DNA from: Protopterus annectens
Lineage: Eukaryota > Chordata > Ceratodontiformes > Protopteridae
Reading direction: 5' to 3'
Assembly: GCF_019279795.1 (NCBI RefSeq)
Contig: NC_056749.1
Span: 575,480,244-575,544,243 of the forward strand
DNA length: 64,000 bases
The position numbers and the translations under genes were made by a program. The stretch's first letter is position 1. Each line of letters opens with the position of its first letter. Under the pieces are notes generated by a model. That model was given only the letters and a program-made list of their open reading frames with translations, made no database searches and was not told where the DNA came from. This document shows positions 1 to 11,990 of this stretch, piece after piece.

Positions 1-1315
1 AAGCAGCCTAACAGGGAACAGGCTAGTGCTGGGTTTGTGAGAACCTGGTCAAGAATGTTCTCACCTCCATTAGGTTTAAGGACAAGTTGATCCAGGGAGT
101 TCTTGTTAACCCAATCCAAGATGCATTTGGCTTACCCTATGCTGGGATCATGGGTACTCTAATCTATGGACAAGGTAGTCGAAGTAACCAAAGATTAATG
201 AGTCATTGCTTATAAGGATATTTTTAAGGAATGCCAGGAAGTTTTCTTGATCGTGTGGGATCATGGATTGAGAAGGATAACAAGCTGAAAGTTTCCTTCC
301 CTAGGGTGAGCTCAAGCTCTGTGATCTCAGTGGGTGGGTGTCTGTGGGTATCACATTTGAAGGGATACTGTCACTGATAAATGCTGACACTCTGCTGCAG
401 TTATCATTGGGTTTAAAGGAGTGGTAGGAACAAAACCCAGGCATAGAGCAGGTGTTCTCTTTGCCTTTGAACTGTCTCTCAGTAACAACAGAAACATGGA
501 CATACTCTAGATGCAGAAGTGCCTACAAATCAGGCAGTTTATTGTTAAGACTTCTTGCACTGAATATGGCCACCAATCCTGATTTGAGAGAAGCAGTTAA
601 TTGTACTCCTATCCCTGTCCATCCTGGTGAATGTGGAATATGTGTGTCCAACAATAATGTCATCAATTACCAACATGTTTCCAGAAGTTGGTTTATGGAT
701 AGTGATTATGGGACAGGTATGTTATTGGCAATATGCTGAGAGGGTTACATGTAGTAGGTGTATTTGGGGTGATTTGCTGATGCCTAATCTTACAATTCCT
801 ACGATGCTTGAGTAGTGATTTTTTTAATGCCATCAGCAGTCACTGTCTGTATGAGGATGTTGCATTTGTATAGGTATAACAGTGTAATACTCACTGCATG
901 CCCTGGGCTGGGAGAGGGACACCTCCAAATTTACTAGGCATTTACGTCTTTCACAGATAGAATTGACTAGGTTGAGCAGGAGTTCATTTTCAATGAGCAG
1001 GAGACAGTTCTTACACTGCTTTAGGGCATAAAGTGTTAGAAGGCTGGAAATAGAGGGAAATAGTTTGCTGTGTCTGCATGATGTCCAATGCCATTGCTGA
1101 CAGAACCTTGAAGGGGGATAACAAGGGGACTGAAGGAGTGTTAGGGGAGGGACTTTGGGTGGGTTAAAGGAGGGACTGAGGGAGGGTGAGATGTGACTAG
1201 GTTTGACAGATAATTTTAAGCACCATGTGCAGGCTAGTGCAGCTGGTAGCAGATTAGTGCAAATCAAAGCAATGCAGTTTGGCCCACAGCAAGCAAAAAA
1301 AAGCAAGAGAACCAA
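1..1315 (-). mobile_element. CR1-like LINE fragment (ORF1 esterase-like part and end of endonuclease)
   Basis: On the minus strand, about 175-50 reads LDWVNKNSLDQLV followed by NGGENILDQVLTNP. This is the segment near the C-terminal part of the APE endonuclease of CR1/L2/Rex-type LINEs (usual form: PTRG.NILDLVLTN). Further upstream on the same strand, near 700-640, LVIDDIIVGHT resembles the GDS block of the ORF1 esterase domain of CR1-like LINEs, with Asp in place of the catalytic Ser. A 160-codon minus-strand frame fills 833-1315 but has no motif I recognise. ORF1 at higher coordinates and endonuclease at lower coordinates fit one minus-strand element running off the left edge. Many stops show it is dead. 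Boundaries are approximate. Confidence 0.45.
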
Positions 1316-1755
1316 TGAGAAACAGCTATAAATTTGACCCAGTAATGATCAATTATCTAGAAATAGCAGTAAGTAAAATACTTTCACTGGAATAAAGACT
1401 GCTACATTGGATCATATAATTTTGTTCTGTTATATTTAGTTAACAGTTGTTAAGCTGAACCCATTTAATTGACTTAACAGCTGCTCAACTGTAATAGTGT
1501 GACATTGCACTGTAAAGGAGATTGGGACTGTGGTTCAGTTTCAGAGTTGGCATATATAAGTAACAGAAAGTATTGGGAGTACCCATGGCTTGTCCCTCCC
1601 TGCAAAAAAGTGATGTGTGTGTGTAGTTTAATGAAACCTGTGTGTGTATGGTAGCATGCATGGTGTGTGGTTGCTTATTTGAAAGGGGATGTCATTATAT
1701 TTTTAAGAGAGATGGTCTAAGGTTTTGTAGATCAATTCTTTTATATAACCCCCCC

Positions 1756-1789
<34 letters not shown>

Positions 1790-4076
1790 TGTATATATCA
1801 TGCTTTGTAGTATATTTAGTGTTCTAGAGACTCACTGTGTGGCTTCAGTTTATTTATTTACAGTGAATAACCATTAAAATGCATTATTTGGCAGCAAACT
1901 TTTCAAATGCCATAACCAGTTCAATAACTCTTAACTCAATTCAGATAATACGTCAGACTTCAAGTCCAGTCTTCCACCTTTTAGGGTTACAAGCCCAGAC
2001 ATTGCAGTCAGTTCAGTATAACCACGGTTTGAATTCCACCCTACTTTGTAGTTCTGCACAAAATGCTGTTCCACAGATTCTATTCAGAACCATTGCCATT
2101 CAAAGTCCTCCCTTCAGTTATCAGTTTCTTTTCATAAGAAGAAAACATCCTACCTCTCAGTCTCTGCCCCCCCCCCATAAGAATGTAGTATAGTGTCCTC
2201 TATTTAGGGCAGGTGTGGATCATTCACCCAGCATGCCCTGACATTATACAGTTACTTACACCACTGCATATACATGCATCCATGTATACAAATCTGAAAA
2301 GACACTGGAAGCATAAGTCTGTGAAAATATACATGTTTATTACTCTGGAAAGAAACAAAAACAGCCATCCTTGACTTCATAAAACTATTTACAATATTTA
2401 CAGTTTTACTCAGAATACGATGCTCTCAGGTTTCAGTTCCTCACAGCCCCTCTGTACTAGGCTGTATCTAATAGCTCATCATTGCAGGCCTCAACCAAGT
2501 CTTTGGTCCAGCTCTACAACAAAGGAAAGTCTACAGGTTAACTTATGAGGGTCTGGGTATAAGGGTCAGGGTATAAGGGTCCTGACTGGGACAGAGAACT
2601 CTACAAATTTAAATCTTTGGGTAAGTCCACACTTACCCCTTGTTGAACCTCTGATTGAAAAAAGATCTTCTTGGTTTGCTGTTTTTAGGATACCTCCTTT
2701 TATGCAAGCATCACTTGGCAATCATTAGTTAATACAGTCAATAGTAAGTTACTGAACTTATGAAACTGATGGAAAAGCAGCATTTGGCCACAGGGTGTGT
2801 TCATAATAATGAATCCCTCGAGTACTGAATTAGATTATAATATTTATGGATATTTTGAATATTGTGATGATACTTATCAGACAGTCAGGTGATCTATATA
2901 ATTCTATCACAACTATGTCAGCTGGTTGACACTGAGCTACATTTGTCATTATTTTATTTATTGTACGTTGAGATACTTAAATTAAATTAATTTTTTATAC
3001 ATTTTTATTCACAATTTCTTATACAATGTTCATATATTCAGCTATTCTAAATAGCTCAACATGCTAACATTAAGGTATTAATTAAATATTTTGAATCTGT
3101 GTGACTTTAAAGTTCAAACATATCACTTCAGCTTTAAAATAAAGTATGACCTCAGAAATTGTCAGATTGCAGCTTCCTTTCCTACTGGAAGAAAATGTTG
3201 CTTCTTGCTTTTTGCAGCACATTACCGGATTTCCTGTGTTTTGCATACAAAAACGATAGCACTGCTACAGAATGCTGCTTGCTGTTTATCTTTATGTACT
3301 GCAATTAACTAGAAGTGATATCAGTACGCTGTATTCTAACAGCTGTGTCCCTTTTCCTTTGTTTACTTCCTTCTATATTGTTACTTTTCCCCAGATAATT
3401 TCAGCATTAGTTTTTCATCCATATACTTGTACTAGAACTGGTTTAGAAATATACTGACATCTGAAAATGGTGTCTGAAAACAAGGCAGGCCAATTTTTGC
3501 AACTGTTCCTTGTAACTTAAAAAAAAATCTAAAGTCACCTCAACCAACAGTTTCCTCCGTGAATTTGTTCTATATGGGCCTACCATTGCTTTGGGTATTA
3601 TTACTTTTCAGTCCAGTCAACTTAATTTCCTGTTTCACACACACAGGTTTTCTTATTGAAAATACACTAGAAGTACAACAATGAAGCAAGTTCGCTCAGT
3701 AATTTAGTAGAAAGTTACTACTTTAGCACAAGGATTCATCTCTTGATGTCTACACAAATTGTTCTGTGAACAGGGCTTTCCTCTATACCAGATGGTAAAA
3801 ATAACATTTGTCTTTATCAAACATGAATCACTGACAATAATACTTTACTTGCTGACAAACATTTCTTTCTCTCACTGATAAGTGGAGAAAATATATATTT
3901 TGTGAGAAATGCTGCCTCATTTATGATGTTATTTAATCTCAGAAGAGCACATTTGCAGGTCATAAAAAATTAATACGTTTGAGAAGCATCCAAGACACGT
4001 ATTCATTATATGATGTCAATACTCAGCGTTGTATGATATCCATACCCAGCATGAAAAGCAAAAGGAAATGGAGAAG
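1316..4076. other. Intronic stretch without recognisable genes
   Basis: AT-rich sequence with only short chance frames. It contains a C-run and CA microsatellite at 1749-1787. A motif CAGAGTTGGCATATATAAG near 1543 recurs in similar form at about 11486 and 46790. I see no coding motif, RNA gene or element ends. Confidence 0.6.
1749..1787. repeat. Poly-C plus (CA)n microsatellite
   Basis: About ten C residues run directly into about 14 CA units. Confidence 0.95.
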
Positions 4077-4142
4077 TTAACCTAGAGATTACACAGTATT
4101 AACCTAGAGATTACACAGTATTAACCTAGAGATTACACAGTA
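4077..4142 (+). repeat. Three perfect tandem copies of a 22-bp unit
   Basis: The unit TTAACCTAGAGATTACACAG plus TA occurs three times in a row without mismatch, at 4077, 4099 and 4121. The perfect identity points to a recent slippage event. Confidence 0.95.
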
Positions 4143-5510
4143 TTAATTTTATTCTAGAGACAGGTAGAGATGATGGAGGTCACTTAAGTAATTTAGAAAA
4201 GGCCTTCAGCTGAAGGGTTATGGAGCTTATGATGTTAGATATATAGTTTAAATTCCAAGATCGCTGCTTGCACTCAGTGTACATGCTATTAATAGTGTTG
4301 TCACCCACATGTGCTATGTTCATGTGTAGATGTTATTTCCTCTTACAAGAGTTTATTCTAATTTTCATATTGAAATGCTGTATTGAAGACTGATGCTGTC
4401 ATTTGATTAGATTTTCCTTCCGTACCAGTTATAGTAAATGCCTCCTCAGGACTGAGGACACAAGACGATGTAATATATATTGTTGACTTACTAAGGCATA
4501 TGTTCCAATACAAAATTATATCCACATTGTATATAATTGTTGTTCTTCCATCACAATGACAGCAGCAGTATACCACAATTGTGTTTGGCTATACCTAGCA
4601 TCAGGCAATGTAGTCTGACATGCAGCAAGATTATTTCAGAGTAAATACAGGGGTACATATTCCTTGATTAAATAACATTATATAATGCTTTCACATACCC
4701 AAACATATCACAACTGGTGATGCATTTATACAGTGGCATATTCATTGATCCCACTATTGTGATGATTTTTTCAACCCTTAGTGAAGTGTTCAAAACCAGC
4801 ATTGAGTGACTGTAAGCATTTGTGTTCTTAACTGTAATGCAGAAATGACATCTCCCCAAGTTCTAATGTGTCTTTATAGAGTGGCAGCGGCCTCCCCCAT
4901 CCATTTTATTAGATAAAAATTATGATCAGATAAAGTATATCTGATATAATGACTTCACATGGGTGGAGTTCAACAGCTCTGGTGACAGTATTGCTGCTGC
5001 ACATGAGATTCATATCCATATTGTTAGCTGGAGGAGTTGTACAGCTTAATGTTCAATTCTAGCATTGGGAATCTTTTTGTGTGAATGCACTGATGTCACA
5101 CGACAACCATTACATTACATCAGTATCACTCCTTGATATGTCACACAAACACATGTGTACGTATGTTTGGATTTCATGTCAGTGGAAAATTTGCTCTGCT
5201 AATGTCAGGATGAGAATGCTGTTGCGGCACATGCATTGAGTAGTGAGTTGTACACGAGTGTGCCTCCAGTTCTTGAGTGGTATGTGTACAAAAATACACA
5301 GCAACCTTCCTAGGATGGATCATAATTGTGTGCACATGAGCATAGTCAGTTAATTGCCATCAGTCTGGCACGCTGATGTGACATTCATTATCAGGGATCC
5401 CTTTCTTAATTTACACGTTAATTTCAGTTCCTTGTGACACTATCCATTGCTGTCTCTTGTAGCAGATGCAGACAATAATCAGTTCTGTGGAATATGTTGC
5501 ATGTGGAATG
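4143..5510. other. Intronic stretch without recognisable genes
   Basis: Low-GC sequence with only short open frames in both directions and no family motifs. Nothing I can name. Confidence 0.55.
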
Positions 5511-5595
5511 TTTCTCCCTGGGCCTCTGCTGAAAATTGGCTTTGTTCCAAGTCAGACTATCCCAGTTAACAAATGTTAAATAAATAAATAAAAAT
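5511..5595 (+). mobile_element. 3' tail of LINE family 1 (or a SINE using it)
   Basis: Contains CTCCCTGGGCCTCTGCTGAA, then a TCAGACTATCCCAGTTAAC segment and an AAATGTTAAATAAATAAATA end. This matches the 3' ends of the family 1 LINE copies at 21463-21540, 39640-39733 and 61110-61200. No coding part is attached, so it is either a severely 5'-truncated LINE or the end of a SINE. Confidence 0.7.
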
Positions 5596-6236
5596 CATAT
5601 TGTGCTGTTTGCATCTGTTGTTGTCTGTTTGGATGATAACTGTGTCAGGCAGGAGTGCCATAGGCAAGGGTATTGCATATGGCACATTCTGCTCTCACAT
5701 TTCTAAGGCCACACATACCTACATATAGTATCCATGCCCATTAGAATATGAAAGTGCAGAATTCTCTTCAAGGGTGATCCTACTCACACATATGTTATGC
5801 ATATTGCTGTGGTGTACGCAGTTAGTACACAGCTCAGTGATAACACTGATGGCATGGGTTAGATTCTTGCAAAAGGAGACTGTGGCTTCTGAGCCATTCT
5901 TATTTTCCATTATGCTATATTGACAAATTGCAGGCAGTGCAAATATCCCCTAATGTATGTACTGTCCTTGCTAAATGTCATCCTAACTCAGCATGTTAAT
6001 CACATTTATATCTCATTTACTCCCCTCTGTCACAATGTTATTTGTCGTAACACTCTGATCCTATACTATAATGTCTGTTTTATTTACCTTTATTTGCTCG
6101 GAAATTGTGACCACCATTAATTATTATAAAGCACATATTGCCTAATTTTATATTATAGAATTGTCTTTGAGACATAAGCACATTTAAATAAATTGTCTTA
6201 GTACAATTGGAACATCTACCCTCCCCTCTGACATAT

Positions 6237-6490
6237 TTTATTTATTTATTTAACATTTGTTGACTGGGAAAGTCCGACTAGGACAGAGCCTATTTTCGGC
6301 AGAGGCCTGGGGAGAAACGCTCCAGACACATGTCTTTGGAAATGTAAGAGGAAAGCAGTGTACCTGGAGGAAACCCATGTGAAAACAGGGAGGACATGCA
6401 GACTCGGCACAGAATGCTCCCAATCTGAGAAACCATTGAACCCTTTGCTGTGAGGTGACAATGCTAACCTCTGCACCACTACGCCACCCA
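6237..6490 (-). mobile_element. tRNA-headed SINE with a LINE family 1 tail
   Basis: On the minus strand it starts GGGTGGCGTAGTGGTGCAGA, an A-box-like head, and continues GGTTAGCATTGTCACCTCAC. The next part reads like the widespread fish and amphibian SINE body (GCATGTCCTCCCTGTTTTCA, GGGTTTCCTCCAGGTACAC). It then switches to the family 1 LINE 3' end (CTCCCCAGGCCTCTGCCGAA, then the CAACAAATGTTAAATAAATA end). A tRNA-like head plus a borrowed LINE tail is the classic SINE design; the borrowed tail lets the partner LINE reverse transcriptase copy it. A 77-codon frame inside it is a chance frame. A related head with a different end lies at 41550-41880. Confidence 0.75.
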
Positions 6491-7977
6491 GTTTCTTTAT
6501 TCATATCTTTGATTTCTTTGCATATATTTGTCAGTACTTTCCCTGCTTGATAACTATTTTATTGTAGTACTCTTGCCATTTACCTTCCCCTCTTTCTTAG
6601 TTATTTTTGTATTCATATCTTTGATTTCTGTGTACATTGTCTTCAGTACACTTTCACTGCCTGTTACTGCTTTCATTGTGGATGTTCTTTGTTAATTTTG
6701 CAGCTGTCCAATCGAGCATGCATAACAGGTTCACCCATAGGCACACCTGTTTGTTTACTGTGTGTGCTTGTGCTGCTCAGCACATTTTCATGACTGCCAA
6801 CACTGTTGGATGTAATTGTTTAAGGATGATGAGAAGCATGCATATGTGATTAGCGGTGCTACTCATCAGAGTAACAAGTAAATATCGTGTAGGCGTCGCA
6901 CAAAGCCTATGCAGTTGTTAATGAATCCCATGGTCAGTGCTTTCCCTTTTTCCCCTCTGTAGGGCAAATGTGAAATTATTTATGAGTTAGAGACTGTGGG
7001 GCTATACCCTCCATATGAAGAGTGCATTGTGGCTTGCCTCTCTGGAAAAAATGCTTTTTCATTATGTTTTGGGAGTTACTGTTATCAGAACTGAATATTC
7101 AGTTAAGCATAACTCATGTCTGTGACTCATCTAAAGGCAGGGAAACCAATTCCATGACCCCAGCAAATAACGTATTATGAATACAATACTGTCATATATT
7201 TTTCCAGATTTCACAGAAGTAAAGAATGTCATTCTCAGCAAAACCTTATAAGTGAAACAGCCTGATAAACTGGACAGTTGTGTGTTATGATGATGATGTC
7301 AAAATGTTTATGTTTGGTCAAAGGCTCACCAAAATTTCTGGGACACTTATAAATAAATATATGTTCAATTCCATTATATTCATCCAGTAACTTATCATAT
7401 TAATGAGTAGATGTCTAAATTTGTTGATAATATTTTGATTCTAAAATATTGTTCCTATAGTTTGTACTGCATTCATATGTAGCATTATTTTTATGCTGAT
7501 ATCATAGTACCTGTTCCTTAGGCATATTAGATAACCCAGTCCTCACTTTATCAATTGCTTAGAGTCATAACCTTTATGCCAAAAACGGTGAGTTAAATCT
7601 TCATATTTTTCTATGCAGTCTTCCTCCCCTGAACATTTTCAGTTTAACTACTAAAAAACTAAGCTTTTAGTAAGTTCATGAAAACATGATTAGGATCAAA
7701 ACTAGAAGCTGTTAAAATTAACATTTGGAGAAGGGTTTTCTATAAGCTGATGTTTGCACAGTATTATCCAGATGCTTTGTGACACCCCCCAAAAAATCAA
7801 TTATAAATAATTTAACTTTCAGGATAAAACTTAACCAAAAGTATTATTATTACAAATATACCTCATAAAAGCTTCAAGCTCAGATTTAAAACTCATTCAA
7901 ACCATCAAAACGTCATTCAGGTATTTACACCATACATCAAAATTCATAGATAGTCCAAGGCCACTCTTATGGCAATT
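6491..7977. other. Intronic stretch without recognisable genes
   Basis: AT-rich sequence with short chance frames only. It ends at the target-site duplication of the solo LTR. Confidence 0.55.
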
Positions 7978-7982
7978 CATGC

Positions 7983-9153
7983 TGTGACACTGCCAGCCCA
8001 GCTATCTGGAATTTTGTAAATAATCATATGCCATTTGTGAATATTCATATGATCCATAGGCTTGTCTTAGAAATGTAAGACAACTATATGTTATGTGGAT
8101 ATTAAACTACTGGTGCAGAAGTGTGTGTTGAACTGTCTTTTATGTACTGATCTTTAAGAATGTAACCACAGTGTACCCTACTGGAAAAGAACAGAAATGT
8201 ATGTAAACTATATACATGTGCAAATGTATGTTTTAATAGTAGAAGCTGGAACATACAGAGTTAACTTGCAAACCCTCAAGAAAATAAGTTAAAATTGTTT
8301 TACGACTGTGTTATCTTTCAGTTTCAGCAAGAAGACAGGATGTCTAGAGCTAGAAGTTTTTCTATTGTCTTGAAACAGAAATAATTACTGGGTTTAAAAT
8401 GTAAAAGTGTTTCATTATTTTATAACTTTCAGTTCTGAGCAAACATCTGAGAGATATGTACTTCTCACACAGAGATGCTAAAATTTTGTTATGTTTCTGT
8501 TAGCCTGGGAACTGAAGCCTGGTGACAAAGAGAGATGTCATCCAAGCTGACCTAGCAGTAATGTTTGATAGTAATTTAAGAACTCTCTCAGAGACAGATT
8601 TTTGTCATTTTGTCTTTTGTTTTTGACTTGGAAACATCCATCTTCAGCACTTCTGCTTTGCTCTGTAAGTAAGTCTAGGGTACAGTCATTTATTTTAGAT
8701 ATAGTTAGGAATATAGTATAGATTAGTTTAGATATTTTCTCTATTTATTTGAGACTGTCCTGCAATGTTGTTTTAAAATATTTCCCATGATTCTGAACTC
8801 TGTAGTTACTGTGTTTGAGTATAATCATCTTCATTTATTATTTATTATTAAATATATTTAAACCTTTAAATTGTGGTTGGTTTGTTTAGAGATATTTAAG
8901 ATCTTAGAGTACTTGCATATGTATTTGGTGACACTGTACAAGCCACTCCAATAGCCTTGTTCATGTTCACATTTACTATTTGGATAATAGTAACATTACA
9001 CAGTAGGATTAGGCACCTTTGTAATGGCCTTAAGTAGCTGATAAAGACGGGTTGGTGGCAGTGATAACTACCTTATAGTCTGGGCAGAAGGGGGCATAGC
9101 TAGTGAACCTGTGCCAGGAGTGTCTGTGTGTTTGTATATAAATCAAATCTCAA

Positions 9154-9221
<68 letters not shown>

Positions 9222-9516
9222 CTACTTGGGCAGGGACATGAAGCACTGGTTGGACAGAGAGGGTGCTGAAGGTCCTGGCTTGACCCCTTAGCTGAGCTTT
9301 TAACCCTATAGCTGTGTCAGTGGGGAGTCTTATTGAGGATGTGGAGAAAGAGGGAGAAACCAGCTCCCAGACTGACTGTGATCTCTGTGTGCTCTTAAGG
9401 GAAATTGTACTTTACTGTGTGTGTACTTGTCATTCTCCCAATATGTACGCCCCTCAATGTTGCTAGTGGTGAGGACTGAGGCTCCTTGATTACTGGGCCA
9501 GTGCAGGGGCATCATA
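7983..9516 (+). mobile_element. Solo LTR of a Gmr1-type Ty3/gypsy fossil
   Basis: The block begins TGTGACACTGCCAGCCC and ends GGGGCATCATA. It aligns along its length with the 3' LTR of the Gmr1 fossil (32825-35724) and with the solo LTR at 44782-46135; shared segments include GTAACCACAGTG, GGTTGGTGGCAGTGAT and CTGACTGTGATCTCTGTGTG. The 5-bp sequence CATGC flanks both sides (7978-7982 and 9517-9521), as expected for integrase-made target duplications. No internal region is present, so it is a solo LTR left by LTR-LTR recombination. A (GT)n array lies inside at about 9157-9219. Old, clearly diverged from the other copies. Confidence 0.9.
9157..9219. repeat. (GT)n microsatellite inside the solo LTR
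   Basis: About 30 uninterrupted GT units. The same point in the other LTR copies has only a few GT units, so the array grew after insertion. Confidence 0.95.
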
Positions 9517-9521
9517 CATGC

Positions 9522-10560
9522 CTTGTCAGGACCTACCTCCCTCAGATTACACCTCTTTTTTCCAGGAGTGCCACATCAATTATTCCCAGAGTAAATTTGT
9601 TGATACCCATCCAATCATCTAGTTTATATTTAAAAGCAGATAGTGAGTTTCACTACTTAACATGCAGTTTAAAGTTTATTCCAGATGTTTTGGGAGGCAC
9701 GGGGTTATAAATCTGTCCCTACATAGTGTTTTATTTATCTCTTTCTGAAGATTTAGGCCATTAGTTCAAGACTTGCAGAGAGCAGGAGGGACAAGAAAAT
9801 TGAGCTTCTAATGGTGGGGTCAGTGATACAGTGATCTCCCCTCAAAAGTCTATAATACACTGAATAAAGGGACAGTGCTTTAAGTCTCTCTTGGTTGCCT
9901 GTTGACTTTAGGCCTAAAATAATTTTGGTTAGGAACTTTTGGGGTCTTTCTGACTGTTTGATATGTTTTCTGAGATACACCCCAAAGGGAACATTGTACT
10001 CGGTAATTAGCCTGATCAATGCTGAGTGTTGTGGTGGTGGTGTTGCGGTAGCGTTGTCGCCTCACAGTAAGACGTTGTCCTGTTCGATTCTCAGCTACAG
10101 TGTCTTCTGTGTGGAGATATGCATAAATGGGCATACCTTCATTGAAGGCTGTACGTCAGAGCTGGCAACTCGGCATGTAAAAATCTAATGCCAATCATTA
10201 GCGGACCGGAGTTCCGCTGTGGCGACCCCTAACCAGGAAAAGCCAAAACACACAACAACAACAAAAATGCTGAGTGTAAGGGAGTGATTATTGCTTTAGA
10301 CCTTAATGATATTCCTTTGGCAATTACCTGGGCTAAATAAAAGGATTTCTTTACAACCACTGTCATGTGATGGTCAAGAAAAAAGCAAGCTATCGATCTA
10401 AGAACCTAGGTCCTTGACTATATTTTCATTTTGTAGTGGTGTGTTGCCTAAACAGTATGACAGGATGAGTTGTCTGCTAAAAGTGATTATACTACACTGT
10501 TTAGCATTTGGCTTATTTTTTTCCTTTAAATTACTGGAAGCCATCCCCTGTATTAATATA
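9522..10560 (-). mobile_element. LINE family 2 (CR1-like), 3' part of ORF2, split by a SINE
   Basis: On the minus strand the region reads SERPQKFLTK, then LKALSLYSVYYRLLRGDHC near 9900-9830, and further on WNKL and DDWMG-type residues near 9690-9600. This is the region after the RT domain in CR1-like LINEs, where it usually reads RLK.LGLYSL.YRRLRGDL...VWNSLP...FK..LD.WM. The same sequence is better preserved at 11991-12490 (minus) and 17450-18060 (plus). A SINE interrupts the element at 10030-10265. Several stops and frame changes show it is inactive. The boundary at 10560 is a guess. Confidence 0.65.
10030..10265 (+). mobile_element. tRNA-derived SINE (type S1) with 12-bp target duplication
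   Basis: The head GGTGTTGCGGTAGCGTTGTC with TGTTCGATTCTCAGCT gives A-box- and B-box-like promoter parts. The body contains GGCAACTCGGCATGTAAAAA. The 3' end reads CGCTGTGGCGACCCCTAACC then AGGAAAAGCC and a CAACAA tail, the ending common to many fish SINEs. Perfect 12-bp duplications AATGCTGAGTGT lie at 10018-10029 and 10266-10277, proving insertion into the LINE family 2 copy. A second copy is at 62244-62475. Confidence 0.88.
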
Positions 10561-10574
10561 TATAGAAGTCCGTG

Positions 10575-11345
10575 TGATGTGGTTGAATGACTGTTTTGCC
10601 GAAAATGTGCCAGGTTTGTGAAACTGGTTGATTGTGTGTATTGTCGAATGTAGTGTTGTTCGATGTGTGAATTTGCTAAAGGGAAGTTTATTCTGTTTTC
10701 AGGAAAACATTTGAGTTTGGGTTATTTTCTTAATGTAGAAACTTTGATATGCTGAACGTTTTGGTATTGGGGTTAGGACTGTGTATATGAGATGGTATGC
10801 TGGTTAGGGTTGTGGTAAGGGGATAGAGCTTGTGTTGTGGTTGTGTGTAGGTGCATGTGTCTGAGCCTGTCTTAGATAATGCTAGTGTTAAAAGACATTG
10901 TTTAGGGAAAGGTTAAGGGTTAATGTTAGCAAGTATTAGCAAAGCGGTGCATACCACTCCCTGCACCACCTTACTAATATCTGCTAAACCTAACCCTGCC
11001 CCAGTCCTGAATCCTGCATCTTATCTTAGAAAAAAACTTTCTGTGACACTATCATTATTCAAACAAATTTGGTTTAAATGTGATGGCGGGCTTTTTCTTG
11101 TAAAATTGCAAAATGGAAGTATTTACCTTTTGTAGTCTTCCTGTGTTTTGGAAGATTTTGTTTTCAGTAACTTTTCTCTTTGGTATGCAGGTATTGCTCA
11201 GAAGCCATTCAATCCTTTTTATATTGGCTCTCATAAATGGATTCATGTCTCATTATCTAATGACCATTTCACTAAATCAGTGAATCCAAATGGTTGAAAA
11301 CCAGTTTATTTGAATGACATTTTGGCTAAAATTCAATTTTATTGA
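10575..11345. mobile_element. Possible non-autonomous DNA transposon with degenerate terminal repeats
   Basis: The left end holds TTTTGCCGAAAATGTG then GTGAAACTGGTTGATTG. The reverse complement of the right end holds TTTTAGCCAAAATGTC then AAATAAACTGGTTTTCAACC. The interior has no transposase-like frame. The similarity is partial and no target duplication was found, so the call is weak; it may be unrelated intronic sequence. Confidence 0.25.
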
Positions 11346-11631
11346 ATGTGCAATAGCTACAAGTAGTTCTGTAATACAGATGTAGATATATATAAATGTG
11401 TATGAAGAAGCTTTGTCTGGGGCTTGTGTTGACCTATACATAATCACTGCTCATCTGGTTTGTATATATGTGTTTGCAGTGTGATCTCAGAGTTGGTATA
11501 TATTGTTGATTGCTTCCTTGAATAAAATGTTTAAGCTTATTTTTTGATACTTTGAATTTGGTGATATTTTATGTTTTTCAACTGCTTTTAGTTCAGGTAA
11601 GTTTATGTTTGCCAATTAATAATACATAATA

Positions 11632-11632
11632 T

Positions 11633-11700
<68 letters not shown>

Positions 11701-11720
11701 ATGTGTGTGTGTGTATATAT
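11632..11720. repeat. (CA)n(AT)n(GT)n compound microsatellite
   Basis: A CA run, then about 19 AT units, then a GT run. The array is self-complementary overall and could extrude as a hairpin. Confidence 0.95.
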
Positions 11721-11990
11721 TACCTTGGCACGAAGCGCAGAAATACTCACACAATAATCATAATATAGGCCACATAACCACCATTATCTTGAAAAAAAAA
11801 TAAAAGTAATGATAAAATTAATTATAATACAGACCACATAGCCATAAAAAATAATAATAAAGAAAGAAGAATTTTACCATTTTCTTACAATCTGTATCAT
11901 ACCTCTGGAATACTACACAAATTATGAGGTATGCCACACATATTTTAGTTCTAAAAAAAACTTATGCACTACAGGGAAATGGCATTTCAG

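Noticed and set aside
833-1315. 160-codon minus-strand frame as a host gene
   Set aside because: No domain or homology recognised, and it lies upstream of LINE endonuclease sequence on the same strand, so it is more likely decayed LINE ORF1.
10040-10100. tRNA gene candidate from A- and B-box-like words
   Set aside because: The sequence continues into a SINE body and tail with target duplications, so it is a SINE head.
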